Shown here: positions 8,632-17,222 of the stretch, piece after piece | Position numbering within the stretch: the first letter of the stretch is position 1 | Layout: every line of letters starts with the position of its first letter | DNA from: Palsa-504 sp963767565 | GTDB lineage: Bacteria > Actinomycetota > Actinomycetes > Streptosporangiales > Streptosporangiaceae | NCBI GenBank assembly: GCA_963767565.1 | Contig: CAVYEG010000006.1 | Span: 930,001-994,000 of the forward strand | Direction of reading: 5' to 3' | Length of the DNA stretch: 64,000 nucleotides | Translations under genes and position numbers: made by a program | Notes under the pieces: generated by a model | Database searches by the model: none | What the model was told of the DNA's origin: nothing | Seen by the model: the letters and a program-made list of their open reading frames with translations, nothing else

Positions 8632-9610
8632 CCACGGCCCAGCCGACGCCCGCGATCCACAGCTCGCTGGTCACGACGGTTGGATGGCAGTAAGCCTGCA
8701 GGGCCGGGGTCTTCTTCGTCTCGAAGATCGCGCACTTCATCGCGTTATATGGCTGCGCGCCCGGAGCGTACGCCCGCTGCGAGGCCATGATCGCGTACCT
8801 GACGAGCGAGATGTACACCGCGGCCGGGTTGAGCTGCAGCACGTCCTTGGACCATTCCGGCAGCTTGGCCGGAAGCGAGGCGATGGAGTACATGACCCCG
8901 CAGAAGTACCGCCAGATCCGCGTCAGGAACGGGATCAGCTGGCTGAAGTCCTGCGCGCCGGCACCCAGCCGGGCCATTATCAGCCCGGCGCCCATGTTGA
9001 ACATCGCCTGCAGCGCCAGGACCGGCACCAGGAACAGCCAGTACCAGGTGAACGGTTCCCCGGTCGCCAGCACGATGGTGAACATCACCAGCAGGGACGC
9101 CAGCAGCTGCTCGAGCTCCACCATCACGTAGGCCAGCGGCAGGCAGGCCCGCGGGAAGTACAGCGCGCGGATCAGCGTGATGTTGGCCCGCATCACGGTG
9201 GAGCCGACCACGATCGACCGCTCGGTGAAGGAGAAGATGAACACGCCGATGACCAGGTACGCGGTGTAGTGGTAGATGCCGCGGTTCTGCTGGAACAAGA
9301 CCCCGAAGATCAGGTAGTAGACGGCCGAGTTGAGCAGCGGGGTCAGCACCTGCCACAGCTGCCCCAGCCGGGCCTCGGTGTACATCGACACGTTGCGCGC
9401 GGTGGCGTAGCCGACGATGAAGTGCCGCCGCTGCCAGAGCAGGCGCAGGTAGCTGATCAGGTCGGGACGCGCGGAACTCGGCCGCAGGCCGAATTCGGCC
9501 GCCATCTGGGCCAGGTCCGGCGATGACGAGGTGACGGCCTCGGCCTCAGGCTCGGGCACCGGCCCGTGCAGCAAGCTGCCTGGAGCGGTCAGCCGCCCGC
9601 TGTCTCTCAT
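8570..9610 (-). CDS. ABC-2 type polysaccharide/teichoic-acid export permease (Wzm/TagG-like)
   Basis: 346 residues with a ~75-residue cytoplasmic N-terminus and six hydrophobic segments (from AVYYLIFGVLF to the C-terminal AVVTLVAGVLFFW), ending in the short basic tail TKYGRG usual for this family. The segment SMYTEARLGQLWQVLTPLL is the amphipathic entry region characteristic of Wzm/TagG permeases, which export lipid-linked glycans with a separate ATPase (Wzt/TagH). No ATPase gene is adjacent on either side, so the partner must be encoded elsewhere. It is transcribed toward the glycan genes and overlaps the end of the asparagine-synthase-like gene. Confidence 0.88.
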   Translation of the reverse strand: MRDSGRLTAPGSLLHGPVPEPEAEAVTSSSPDLAQMAAEFGLRPSSARPDLISYLRLLWQRRHFIVGYATARNVSMYTEARLGQLWQVLTPLLNSAVYYLIFGVLFQQNRGIYHYTAYLVIGVFIFSFTERSIVVGSTVMRANITLIRALYFPRACLPLAYVMVELEQLLASLLVMFTIVLATGEPFTWYWLFLVPVLALQAMFNMGAGLIMARLGAGAQDFSQLIPFLTRIWRYFCGVMYSIASLPAKLPEWSKDVLQLNPAAVYISLVRYAIMASQRAYAPGAQPYNAMKCAIFETKKTPALQAYCHPTVVTSELWIAGVGWAVVTLVAGVLFFWQAETKYGRG

Positions 9611-9621
9611 GAGTGAGGATT

Positions 9622-10272
9622 TTATTGGCTCGGCAGGTAGCTCGTGTCATTGAACGACCGCAGCACGGCCGGACCGTCGGCGTACCAGTCGATTTCAGAC
9701 AGCGCGGCCACGTCCAGGTGCATGCGGAACAGGGCGGCGGGCGGTGCCAGCAGGGCCGCGGCGACCAGCGTCTTTATCGGCGTGACATGGCTCACGATGA
9801 GGATCCGCTGCCGCTCCCGGCCCGCCAGCAGGCGGTGCAGGGCCGCGGTCACCCTGGTGCTGACCGCCGCGAAACTTTCTCCGCCCGGCGGCGCCGCGTC
9901 GGGATCAGCCAGCCACGTCCCGAGCTCGGCCGGCCAGCGTTCACGCACCTCCGCGAAGGTCAGGCCCTCCCAGGCGCCGAAGTCGGTCTCGCGGAAACCC
10001 TCCTCGGTGACCAGCGGCGCGCCGGTCACCCCGGCTATCTCTTCGGCGGTGCGGACGGCCCGCTGCAGCGGGGAGGTCACGATCACGTCCAGGCCGGCCG
10101 AGGCGAGGTGCTTGGCCGCCGCGGCGGCCTGCTGCAGGCCGACGTCGGTGAGCGGCGCGTCGGAACGGCCCGCGTAGCGCTTCTGCACGGACATCGGCGT
10201 CTGCCCGTGCCGCAGCAGCAGCGTGGCCGTGGCCTCGCCCTGGGCGGGCCGCCAGCTGACTCCGGCGCTCAC
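9622..10272 (-). CDS. Histidine phosphatase family protein (CobC/phosphoglycerate-mutase-like)
   Basis: 216 residues. The catalytic RHG is at residues 21-23, with RYAGRSDAPLT, SPLQRAVRTAEEIA, the acidic RETDFGAWEG motif and the second catalytic His in LIVSHVTP. In many actinobacteria the equivalent gene behind the Zn-ribbon protein encodes a fused RNase HI-acid phosphatase; here only the phosphatase half is present, after a short ~15-residue lead. The GTG start directly follows the TAG stop of the Zn-ribbon gene with no gap, so the two are translationally coupled. Substrate unknown. Confidence 0.88.
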   Translation of the reverse strand: MSAGVSWRPAQGEATATLLLRHGQTPMSVQKRYAGRSDAPLTDVGLQQAAAAAKHLASAGLDVIVTSPLQRAVRTAEEIAGVTGAPLVTEEGFRETDFGAWEGLTFAEVRERWPAELGTWLADPDAAPPGGESFAAVSTRVTAALHRLLAGRERQRILIVSHVTPIKTLVAAALLAPPAALFRMHLDVAALSEIDWYADGPAVLRSFNDTSYLPSQ

Positions 10273-11013
10273 CTACAGGCCAGACTCGGCCGTGCGGACG
10301 AGGATCCGCCGGCACTCCTCGCACCTGACCACCTCGTCGGGGGCCGACGCCTTGATCTGGTTGAGGTCCACCCGGTTCAGGCTCAGGTGGCATCCCTCGC
10401 AGCGCCCGGCGCGCAGCATGGCCGCCCCGACGCCGCGGGAATCGCGGATCTGCTCGTACAGGGCCAGCAGGTCGGCGGGGACCTCGGCGGCGACACCGCT
10501 CCGCTGGTCGGACGCCTTGGCCGCCTGCTCGTCGATCTCCTTGAACGCCGCATCGCGGCGCGCCGTCAGCTCGGCGGTCTGGGTGGCGACGTTCTCACGT
10601 TCGGCGATGAGCTCGTCGTGCCTGCTGACCAGCCCTTCCCGGCGTTCCATCAGGTCGAGGACGACTTCTTCGAGGTCGCCCTGCCTGCGGCGCAGCGACT
10701 CGATCTCCGATTGCAGGGTGGCCAGCTCGCGGGCCGCGGACACCTGGCCCGCGTCCAGCCGGGCGCGGTCCCGGTCGATCCTGGTCCGGACCTGCTCGAC
10801 GTCGCGCTCGGCGCGACTTTCCTCCCGGGCCAGGTCGCTGAGTTCGGTCTCGGTGCTGACCAGGGCGTCCCTGAGCTCGCCGGCCCGGGTTTCCAGAGCG
10901 GCGATCTCAGCGATTTCCGGCAGGCTGCCCCGGCGGTGCTTGAGGCGGCCGAGCTCGGCGTCCAGATCGGCCAGTTCGAGCAGGCGGAGCTGGCTTTGCG
11001 GTGATGCCTTCAC
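10273..11013 (-). CDS. Zn-ribbon coiled-coil protein (CT398-like)
   Basis: 246 residues from the GTG at 11013, chosen because relatives begin with a KASP-like sequence; an ATG at 11052 would add 13 residues. A long coiled coil (about 10-180, including LQSEIESLRRRQGDLEEVV) is followed by a four-cysteine zinc ribbon near the C-terminus: GRCEGCHL then RCEECRRIL. This architecture is conserved next to a histidine phosphatase in actinobacteria. Its role is not established; a nucleic-acid or protein scaffold function is usually suggested. It is the first gene of a two-gene unit. Confidence 0.9.
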   Translation of the reverse strand: MKASPQSQLRLLELADLDAELGRLKHRRGSLPEIAEIAALETRAGELRDALVSTETELSDLAREESRAERDVEQVRTRIDRDRARLDAGQVSAARELATLQSEIESLRRRQGDLEEVVLDLMERREGLVSRHDELIAERENVATQTAELTARRDAAFKEIDEQAAKASDQRSGVAAEVPADLLALYEQIRDSRGVGAAMLRAGRCEGCHLSLNRVDLNQIKASAPDEVVRCEECRRILVRTAESGL

Positions 11014-11050
11014 GGGTCCCAACGTTAGTCCCCCCGGCGAGTGATGTCGC

Positions 11051-11554
11051 ATGGTAGACCTGTGCTACGGGGAGGGCGTGAAGCCCGTGCGGGGCGGCCA
11101 GTGGAACGAGCGCAGCGTCTGGCAGATCGCCAACGGGAAGCCCACCCGCAAGAACCGCTGCACGCTCATGTCGTGCGAAGCGGTCGTGAGCATGGATACC
11201 TGGAAGCGCGCGAATGACACGCTAGCCGAGCGCCCAGGTCGGGGTCCCGGCGTCAACGGCGTTCTCCGGGAAAAGCCGCTGCTGGTCAGCCTGAAGTGCG
11301 CCAGGTGCGCCGATAACGGTACCGATTCACCGATGTACCGCATAAGGAACTACTACCGGTGCTTCGGCAGGGGAACGCGGCGGCAGAGCTGCGGCAACAT
11401 GATTCCGCTTCCCCAGCTCGACGTGATCGTTCATCGAGGAGATCAGGCGGCAGCAGCAAGACGGACTTTAAGCACGATGCCCGCGGTCACCCGTCTGTTG
11501 GGTGGTATCGTTCCTGGTCATGTTTCCTGCTCCGTTCCTTCGCTGACCTGGTGA
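11051..11554 (+). pseudogene. Remnant of a large serine recombinase (zinc beta-ribbon region)
   Basis: The 167-codon frame has no catalytic resolvase domain but matches the C-terminal half of large serine recombinases: a WNERSVWQIANG stretch of the recombinase domain, VSMDTWKRANDTLAER, then the zinc beta-ribbon with KCARC, YYRC and RQSCGNMIPLPQLD. After about position 11430 the frame loses resemblance. Another frame across 11433-11468 reads IEEIRRQQQDGL then stop, suggesting a frameshift. N-terminal catalytic Ser, the coiled coil and the end are absent. It is best read as a relic of an integrated element, fused by chance to the divergent upstream region of the Zn-ribbon gene. Confidence 0.7.
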
Positions 11555-11558
11555 AAGG

Positions 11559-12077
11559 TTGACACCCGCCTTGGATTTGAAGATCCCTCGGGTTAGCCGA
11601 CCCTACATGCCTGGGTATGGCATCGCCGGGCCAGAGGAAGGCAGCGGGCTCCTGCACTGGTCCTGGGCCGCGGAACGGCTGACCGCGGCGCGAAACTACT
11701 GGGTGGTCACGGTCTGGCCGGACGGGCGGCCGCACGTCATGCCGGTCTGGGGCATGTGGGACGACAGCACGCTGTGGTTCAGCAGCAGCGTGGGATCCCG
11801 CAAGGTGCGCAACCTGACCGCGGATCCTCGCTGCTGCATCACCACCGAGGACGCCGCTGATCCCGTGGTCATCGAGGGCACCGCGCGTATCTCGACCGAT
11901 CCGGCCGTGCTGCAGCGGGTGACCGACCTGATGAACGCCAAGTACCACACGGACTTCGGGGTCGACTTCCTGGATCCGGCGATCAACGCGACAGTGGGGG
12001 TCCGGCCGCGCCGGGTGTTCAGCCTGCGGGCCGTCGACTTCAGCGGCTCCCCCACCCGCTGGACCTTCGAGGACTGA
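11559..12077 (+). CDS. Pyridoxamine-5-phosphate-oxidase-fold (flavin/F420-type) protein
   Basis: 172 residues from a TTG at 11559; a TTG at 11571 is also possible and is better spaced from the GAAAGG at 11552-11557. The split-barrel fold is visible in ARNYWVVTVWPDGRPHVMPVWGMWDDSTLWFSSS, then SRKVRNLTADPRC and the VVIEGTA strand. The family uses FMN or F420 to reduce or oxidise small molecules; a subset are quinone reductases. The C-terminus has PRRVFSLRAVDFSGSPTRWTF, common in this actinobacterial group. The gene stands alone after the recombinase relic. Confidence 0.85.
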   Translation: MTPALDLKIPRVSRPYMPGYGIAGPEEGSGLLHWSWAAERLTAARNYWVVTVWPDGRPHVMPVWGMWDDSTLWFSSSVGSRKVRNLTADPRCCITTEDAADPVVIEGTARISTDPAVLQRVTDLMNAKYHTDFGVDFLDPAINATVGVRPRRVFSLRAVDFSGSPTRWTFED

Positions 12078-12262
12078 CCCCGGCCCCTGGACCCCGCCAT
12101 GATCGTGGACAGGTACCCGAGGGCGGGCGATGGCTGGCGGTCAGCGGTGACCGGGGCGGACCCGACCCGCACGGTAGTGGTTAGCAGACGGCAAGGTTTG
12201 CGCGGCGGACGGGGACGGCGCGGCGGGTAGCGTGGGGGTAGCGCCTACCTGCGAGCCCCGCC
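12078..12262. other. Intergenic stretch without a recognised feature
   Basis: 185 bases between the PNPOx-fold gene and the sulfite-oxidase-like gene. A CCATGATCGTGG stretch at about 12097 resembles one arm of the inverted repeat at 1269-1321, but no second arm is present. No convincing promoter or terminator is visible. Confidence 0.3.
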
Positions 12263-14071
12263 ATGACACGACCGACCGCCGCTGGCCACCAGCACCGGCA
12301 GCCGAGCGCGCTCGCGGGAGCGGTGGCCGGAGTCCTCACCGCCGCGGTCGCGATGGGCATCGGCCAGCTGTTCGCCGGGCTGATCAGTCCGGAGAGCTCG
12401 CCGGTAATCGCGGTCGGCCAGGCGTCCATCGACCTCACGCCGACGCCGGTCAAGGACTTCGCCATCTCGACGTTCGGCGCCGATGACAAGACCGCACTGC
12501 TGACCGGCATCCTGATCGTGCTCGCGGTGTTCGCGGCGGTGATCGGGATGCTCGCGGTGCGGCGGCTGGGACGCGGCCTGGCCGGGCTCGCGGCGTTCGC
12601 CGCCATCGGGCTGGCGGCCGCCTTGACCAGGCCGGACGCAACGCAGGGATACGTGATCCCGACTCTGGCCGGCGCCGCGGCCGGGGCCTTCGCGCTGACC
12701 AAGCTGGTCCGGAGGGCCCGCGCGCTCGGCGCTCCCGCCCGCCGCGCCCGGCCGGCCGGATCCTCCGCCGACCCGTATTCCGGCTTCCGGGGTGCCCGCG
12801 CCTCCGGCACCCCCGTAATCCCCCTGGAGCCGCCCGACCTGCCTGAGGCGGCGCCCGCCGCCGAGCTCGAGCCGCCGGACTTGCCTGAGACGGTACCGGC
12901 TGGCGGGCGGGCGGCGGGCGCCGAGCCCGCCGGGGCCGCACCGGGCGGTTCGTCGTTCACGCTCCTGGAGAACCTGGATGATCCCGAGCTGCCCCGGGGG
13001 GCCGCGCGGCGGCGGTTCCTGACTGCCAGCGGGCTGGCCGTGGTCACCGCGGCGGCGGGCGCGCTGGCCGGACGCGAGCTGATCACCAGGCACAACGTCG
13101 GGGCGGCCCGGGCGGCCGTGCGGTTCCCGAAGCCGGCCGTCCCGGCACCGCCGCTTCCGCCCGGCAGCAACCTGAACATCCCCGGCCTCAGTTCGTTCAT
13201 CACCCCGGACAGCAGCTTCTACCGGGTCGACACCGCCCTGCTGCTGCCCGAGGTGGACCCGGCCACCTGGCAGCTGCGCGTTCACGGGATGGTGCAGCGC
13301 GAGGTCGTGCTGACCTTCGATGAGCTGCTACGGCGCCCGCTGGTCGAGGGCTACGTGACCCTCACCTGCGTGTCCAACCCGGTCGGCGGCCCTTACGCCG
13401 GCAACGCGCGGTGGCTCGGCGCGCGGCTGGCCGACCTGATCCGGCAGGCCCGGCCGCTGGCGGGCGCCAGCCAGCTGCTGTGCACCTCGGTCGACGGGTT
13501 TACCTCCGGCACTCCCCTGCAGGTCGTGCTGGACGGCCGGGACGCGCTGCTGGCGGTGGCGATGAACGGCCAGGCGCTGCCCGTCGCGCACGGCTTCCCG
13601 GCCCGGATGGTGGTACCCGGGCTGTACGGCTACGTGTCCGCGACCAAATGGGTCACCGACATCGAGGTCACCACGTTCCCCGCGGCCTACGCGTACTGGG
13701 TGCAGCGCGGCTGGGCACAGCAGGCGCCGATCAAGACGGAGTCCAGGATCGACGTGCCGGCCGGCAACGCCACCCTGGCTCCGGGCCGGACGCCGGTGGC
13801 CGGGGTGGCCTGGGCGCAGCACAAGGGCGTTGCCGCCGTCGAGGTGCGGGTCGACCAGGGACCGTGGCAGACCGCCCGGCTGGCCGCGGTGCCCGACATC
13901 GATACCTGGCGGCAGTGGGTGTGGGAGTGGGACGCCACTCCGGGCCAGCATCTGCTCGAGGCGCGGGCCACGGACGCGACCGGCTACACCCAGACGGCCC
14001 TGGTCGAGCCGACGGTGCCGAACGGCGCCAGCGGCTATCCCTCCGCGGCGGTGATGGTCGGCGGATCCTGA
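12263..14071 (+). CDS. Membrane-anchored molybdopterin-dependent oxidoreductase (sulfite oxidase family)
   Basis: 602 residues. The N-terminal ~150 residues hold several transmembrane helices (for example TALLTGILIVLAVFAAVIGML). A Pro/Ala-rich linker follows, then at about residue 248 a twin-arginine-like ARRRFLTASGLAVVTAAAG segment. The catalytic part (about 310-500) is of the sulfite-oxidase Mo-cofactor fold: TLTCVSNPVGGPYAGNARW, where Cys369 is the expected Mo ligand, and GYVSATKWVTDIEVT. A C-terminal Ig-like dimerisation domain (about 500-595) has GVAAVEVRVDQGPW. The enzymatic domain should face outside the membrane. Its physiological substrate is unknown; methionine-sulfoxide or sulfite chemistry is possible. 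No good ribosome binding site precedes the ATG. Confidence 0.88.
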   Translation: MTRPTAAGHQHRQPSALAGAVAGVLTAAVAMGIGQLFAGLISPESSPVIAVGQASIDLTPTPVKDFAISTFGADDKTALLTGILIVLAVFAAVIGMLAVRRLGRGLAGLAAFAAIGLAAALTRPDATQGYVIPTLAGAAAGAFALTKLVRRARALGAPARRARPAGSSADPYSGFRGARASGTPVIPLEPPDLPEAAPAAELEPPDLPETVPAGGRAAGAEPAGAAPGGSSFTLLENLDDPELPRGAARRRFLTASGLAVVTAAAGALAGRELITRHNVGAARAAVRFPKPAVPAPPLPPGSNLNIPGLSSFITPDSSFYRVDTALLLPEVDPATWQLRVHGMVQREVVLTFDELLRRPLVEGYVTLTCVSNPVGGPYAGNARWLGARLADLIRQARPLAGASQLLCTSVDGFTSGTPLQVVLDGRDALLAVAMNGQALPVAHGFPARMVVPGLYGYVSATKWVTDIEVTTFPAAYAYWVQRGWAQQAPIKTESRIDVPAGNATLAPGRTPVAGVAWAQHKGVAAVEVRVDQGPWQTARLAAVPDIDTWRQWVWEWDATPGQHLLEARATDATGYTQTALVEPTVPNGASGYPSAAVMVGGS

Positions 14072-14072
14072 C

Positions 14073-14235
14073 CGCACGGGTTCCTGGCCGTGGCCAGGTA
14101 AGCCGAACGTTCCATGTACTTCGGCAGGCACGTAGTCCGCCGGGCGGCCAGGACACTGCGGCCGCTGGCCGGATCGCGGGTCCGGACCTCGGTGACGTCG
14201 AAATCCCGGTCAGGAAGGGGCAGCAGCACGCGCAC
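14073..14235 (-). pseudogene. Remnant of a DJ-1/PfpI-family gene with internal deletion
   Basis: From a GTG at 14235 the frame reads MRVLLPLPDRDFDVTEV, the normal beginning of actinobacterial PfpI-like proteins. It then jumps to SVLAARRTTCLPKYMERSAYLATA, which belongs near the C-terminus of the same family. Roughly 150 residues between these points, including the nucleophile-elbow cysteine, are missing, and the frame then runs into unrelated sequence. It is a deletion relic lying in the gap between two plus-strand genes. Confidence 0.65.
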
Positions 14236-14305
14236 CCGGCCATGGTCTCATTGGCTACGGTTGGCAGTTGTGGTCAGGCGGCTCACGAGGTGAACGGGAG
14301 GCTCG

Positions 14306-15976
14306 ATGGACAGCGAAGCCGATGCCGAGTTTGCGCGGCTGGCACGCGAGTACGTAGATGACCTGGCGGCACGGCACCCGGACGCGGCCACCAGCCTGGG
14401 CGATCACAGGTTCGACGACCGGCTGCCCGACCTGTCCGCCGACGCCCTGGCCGATGAGCGGCACGCGCTGGACGGCTGGGCCGCCCGGCTGGACGCGCTC
14501 GACGTCGGCGCGCTGCCGGCCGAGCACCGGGTCGACACGGCGATGATGGCGGGCAGCGTGGCGCGGCGCGAGTTCGAGCTCGATGACCTGCGCGAGCTGA
14601 CCTGGAATCCGCTGCTGGCCAATCCGGGGCGGGCCATCTACCAGCTGCTGGCCAGGGACTTCGCCCCGCTGCCCGACCGGCTGGCCGCACTGGCCGGGCG
14701 GCTGGCCGCGGTGCCCGCCCTGCTGGCGGAGGCGCGGCGGCTGCTGGGGGCCATGCCTCGGGTGCACCTGGAGACCGCCCTCGGGCAGTTCGACGGCACC
14801 GTCACGATGGTCAGCAAGCAGGTCGGCCAGGCCCTGGAGGCCGCGCCGGAATGCGGCCCGCGGCTGCAGCAGGTCCGGCCCGCCGCCCTGGAAGCGCTGG
14901 CCGGGCACCGCGCGTGGCTGGCCGCCCGGCTGGCGGAGGCGGCACCCGGGCCGGACGGCGACAGGAACCCCAGGATCGGGCCTGACCTGTTCGCCCGCAA
15001 GCTGTCGCTCACGCTGAGCGCGGCCGCTGACGCGGACGCCATCCTGGCCCGGGCGCGGGCCGACCTGGACCGGGTCAGCGAGCAGATCGCCGAGCTGGCC
15101 GGCCAGCTGGCCGGCACCGCGGCGGCCGGCCCCGACGTCGTCCGGCAGGTCCTCGACCGGCTAGCCGAGGACGTGCCCGACGACGCGACCATCCTGGGTT
15201 TCTGCCGGGACGCCCTGGCGGCCCAGATCGCCTTCGTGACCGACCGGCGGCTGGTAACGGTCTGGGACGACCCGGTCGAGCTGATCCCGATGCCGGAGAT
15301 CGACCGCGGGGTGGCCGTCGCGTACTGCGACTCGCCGGGGCCGCTGGAGCCTGCGCCGCTGCCCACGTTCATCGCCGTCTCGCCGACGCCGGCCGACTGG
15401 CCGCCCGAGCGGGTCGCCTCGTTCTACCGCGAGTACAACCGGCATCTGGTGCACAACCTGATGGTCCACGAGGCCATGCCCGGGCACTACCTGCAGCTTC
15501 AGCATTCACGCCGGTTCGCCGGGTCCCGTACCTCGATCCGGTCCGCGCTCCGGTCCGGGTCGTTCGTCGAGGGGTGGGCGGTGTACGCCGAGCGGATCAT
15601 GGCCGAGCAGGGATACCCCGGCGACGGGGATCCCCGCGCGGTCCGCATGCAGCAGCTCAAGATGCAGCTGCGCACGATCATCAACGCCATCTTGGACGCC
15701 AGCATCCACGGGCATGGCATGACCGAGACCGAGGCGATGGCGCTGATGACCGGCCGGGGCCACCAGGAGGAAGGCGAGGCGGCCGGCAAGTGGCGCCGGG
15801 CGCAGCTCACCTCCGCCCAGCTGTCCACCTACTACGTCGGGTACACCGAAGTCTCCGACCTGGCCGGCGACCTGCGGGCCGCGGACCCCGGCCCGGCCGA
15901 CCGGGAGGTCCACGACCGCATGCTGGCCCACGGCTCGCCGCCGGCCCGGCTGCTGCGCCAGCTGCTCACCTCCTGA
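14306..15976 (+). CDS. DUF885-family protein (putative Zn-dependent carboxypeptidase-like)
   Basis: 556 residues, full length for the family. GGGAGG lies a few bases before the ATG. Characteristic motifs include the C-terminal NLMVHEAMPGHYLQLQH (HExxxGHxxQ metal-binding site), SFVEGWAVYAERIM and the preceding YREYNRHLVHN. These proteins resemble M32-like helical metallopeptidases, but a defined substrate is not known. The early LAARHPDAATSLGDHRFDD is also typical. The gene ends 11 bases inside the convergent yidC paralogue. Confidence 0.88.
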   Translation: MDSEADAEFARLAREYVDDLAARHPDAATSLGDHRFDDRLPDLSADALADERHALDGWAARLDALDVGALPAEHRVDTAMMAGSVARREFELDDLRELTWNPLLANPGRAIYQLLARDFAPLPDRLAALAGRLAAVPALLAEARRLLGAMPRVHLETALGQFDGTVTMVSKQVGQALEAAPECGPRLQQVRPAALEALAGHRAWLAARLAEAAPGPDGDRNPRIGPDLFARKLSLTLSAAADADAILARARADLDRVSEQIAELAGQLAGTAAAGPDVVRQVLDRLAEDVPDDATILGFCRDALAAQIAFVTDRRLVTVWDDPVELIPMPEIDRGVAVAYCDSPGPLEPAPLPTFIAVSPTPADWPPERVASFYREYNRHLVHNLMVHEAMPGHYLQLQHSRRFAGSRTSIRSALRSGSFVEGWAVYAERIMAEQGYPGDGDPRAVRMQQLKMQLRTIINAILDASIHGHGMTETEAMALMTGRGHQEEGEAAGKWRRAQLTSAQLSTYYVGYTEVSDLAGDLRAADPGPADREVHDRMLAHGSPPARLLRQLLTS

Positions 15977-16766
15977 TCGGCTGGCGCCGCTCGGGCCGGC
16001 GTCGTTCGGGCTGTGGTTCGGCGGCCGGCGCGGCTGCGGTGATCCGCCGGAACAGCCGCCGCTCGGCCAGCGACCAGGCGGTGGAGACGAGCAGGTAGAT
16101 CCCCGCCGCCAGCGGCACGAAGGCGGCGAAGACCACGGTCAGGTAGGGCAGCAGCCGGGTCAGCGCGCCCGACCCGGCCGTTGCGCCCGGCCCGGCCGGG
16201 CCCGGCGCCGCGGCAGCGGGCTGGACGCTCATCAGCCGGGCCAGGCGCGCCGACAGCCAGCACAGCCCGGCCAGCAGGACGAACAGGCCGGCGAACACCA
16301 GGCCCTGCGCACTGAGCGCTCCGGCGCCGCTGAGCCAGTGCGCGCCGAGCGGCACGCCGAGCAGGTCGTGGCCGAGCAGCGTGTTCGGCCTGCCGCCGAT
16401 CTGCCCCGAACGGAACAGCAGGTACACGACCGACAGCACCGGCGCCTGGAGCAGCAGCGGCGCGAAGCCGGCGAACATACTCGTGCCCTCCCGTTTGTAC
16501 AGGGCGGTCATCTCGCGCTGCAGCCGCTCGGGCTGCTTGCCGTAACGCTGGCGCAGGGCCTGCAGCTGCGGCGCCAGCCGGGCCATGGCCAGCTGGCCGC
16601 GGAAGGCGCGCAGGCTGAGCGGCATGAGCACCAGGCGGACGACGATGGTGACCGCGATGATCGCGGCCACCACGGCCAGGGCGCCCAGGGCGGGGGTGAG
16701 GAAACGGGTGAATCCGGAGACAAGGTGGTACGCGGCGTCCACGGGGACACCGAACAGACTGGTCAT
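15966..16766 (-). CDS. YidC/Oxa1-type membrane protein insertase (paralogue)
   Basis: 266 residues, shorter than the housekeeping actinobacterial YidC. Hydrophobic helices lie at about 25-50, 95-115, 150-170 and 205-230. The key stretch VVRLVLMPLSLRAFRGQ carries the conserved groove arginine, followed by the QALRQRYG coiled cytoplasmic loop and LYKREGTSMFAGFAPLLLQAPVL. The C-terminal tail is Arg/Pro-rich. It is not near rpmH/rnpA/oriC, so it is probably a secondary insertase; it is co-directional with a small membrane protein 60 bases upstream. Confidence 0.88.
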   Translation of the reverse strand: MTSLFGVPVDAAYHLVSGFTRFLTPALGALAVVAAIIAVTIVVRLVLMPLSLRAFRGQLAMARLAPQLQALRQRYGKQPERLQREMTALYKREGTSMFAGFAPLLLQAPVLSVVYLLFRSGQIGGRPNTLLGHDLLGVPLGAHWLSGAGALSAQGLVFAGLFVLLAGLCWLSARLARLMSVQPAAAAPGPAGPGATAGSGALTRLLPYLTVVFAAFVPLAAGIYLLVSTAWSLAERRLFRRITAAAPAAEPQPERRRPERRQPIRR

Positions 16767-16826
16767 GAGGAACGGCCTTCCAGCTGGAACGAATTGGGTG
16801 CTGGAAGCGGCCGCGGTATCCGCGGG

Positions 16827-17168
16827 TCAGCGGGATGGGGCGGCCGCCGGGGCCGCCGATGGCGCTCTGGGTCTGGTCCGTCCGGCCGCGTCAGGGTCGC
16901 ACTGCCGCAAGAACGCCGCCCGCCAGGACTTCTCCCGCAGCGCCGAGGCCCGGCGGATCAGCGGGATCGCGGCGGCCAGCCCGGAGACGCTGGCCACCGA
17001 GGCGACCAGGGCCAGCACGGCCGCCAGCATGGCCCCGGCCAGGACGGCGGCGGCCAGCCCGGTCAGGGCTGCGGAACCGGACGGGCTCACGGTAATCTGG
17101 GCCAGGTCACGCAGCAGCCCGGCCAGCATGGCCAGCAGGCTGCCCAGGCCCGTCAGCATCGCGTTCAC
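16827..17168 (-). CDS. Small membrane protein linked to the YidC paralogue (DUF6412-like)
   Basis: 113 residues from a GTG at 17168 (ATG at 17159 also possible). Two hydrophobic helices (about 8-25 and 35-70) are followed by SALREKSWRAAFLRQCDPDAAGRTRPRAP, a C-terminal motif seen in small proteins next to YidC genes in actinobacteria, which I associate with DUF6412. A role alongside the insertase is inferred only from the conserved neighbourhood. Confidence 0.6.
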   Translation of the reverse strand: MNAMLTGLGSLLAMLAGLLRDLAQITVSPSGSAALTGLAAAVLAGAMLAAVLALVASVASVSGLAAAIPLIRRASALREKSWRAAFLRQCDPDAAGRTRPRAPSAAPAAAPSR

Positions 17169-17222
17169 CCGACCTCCGCCGAGCGGCTAACTCCCCCGGT
17201 GCCCCGCGGGGAGAACTCCCTT

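Noticed and set aside
12091..12130. Second copy of the 1269-1321 palindromic element
   Set aside because: Only one partially matching arm (CCATGATCGTGG) is present and the rest does not align.
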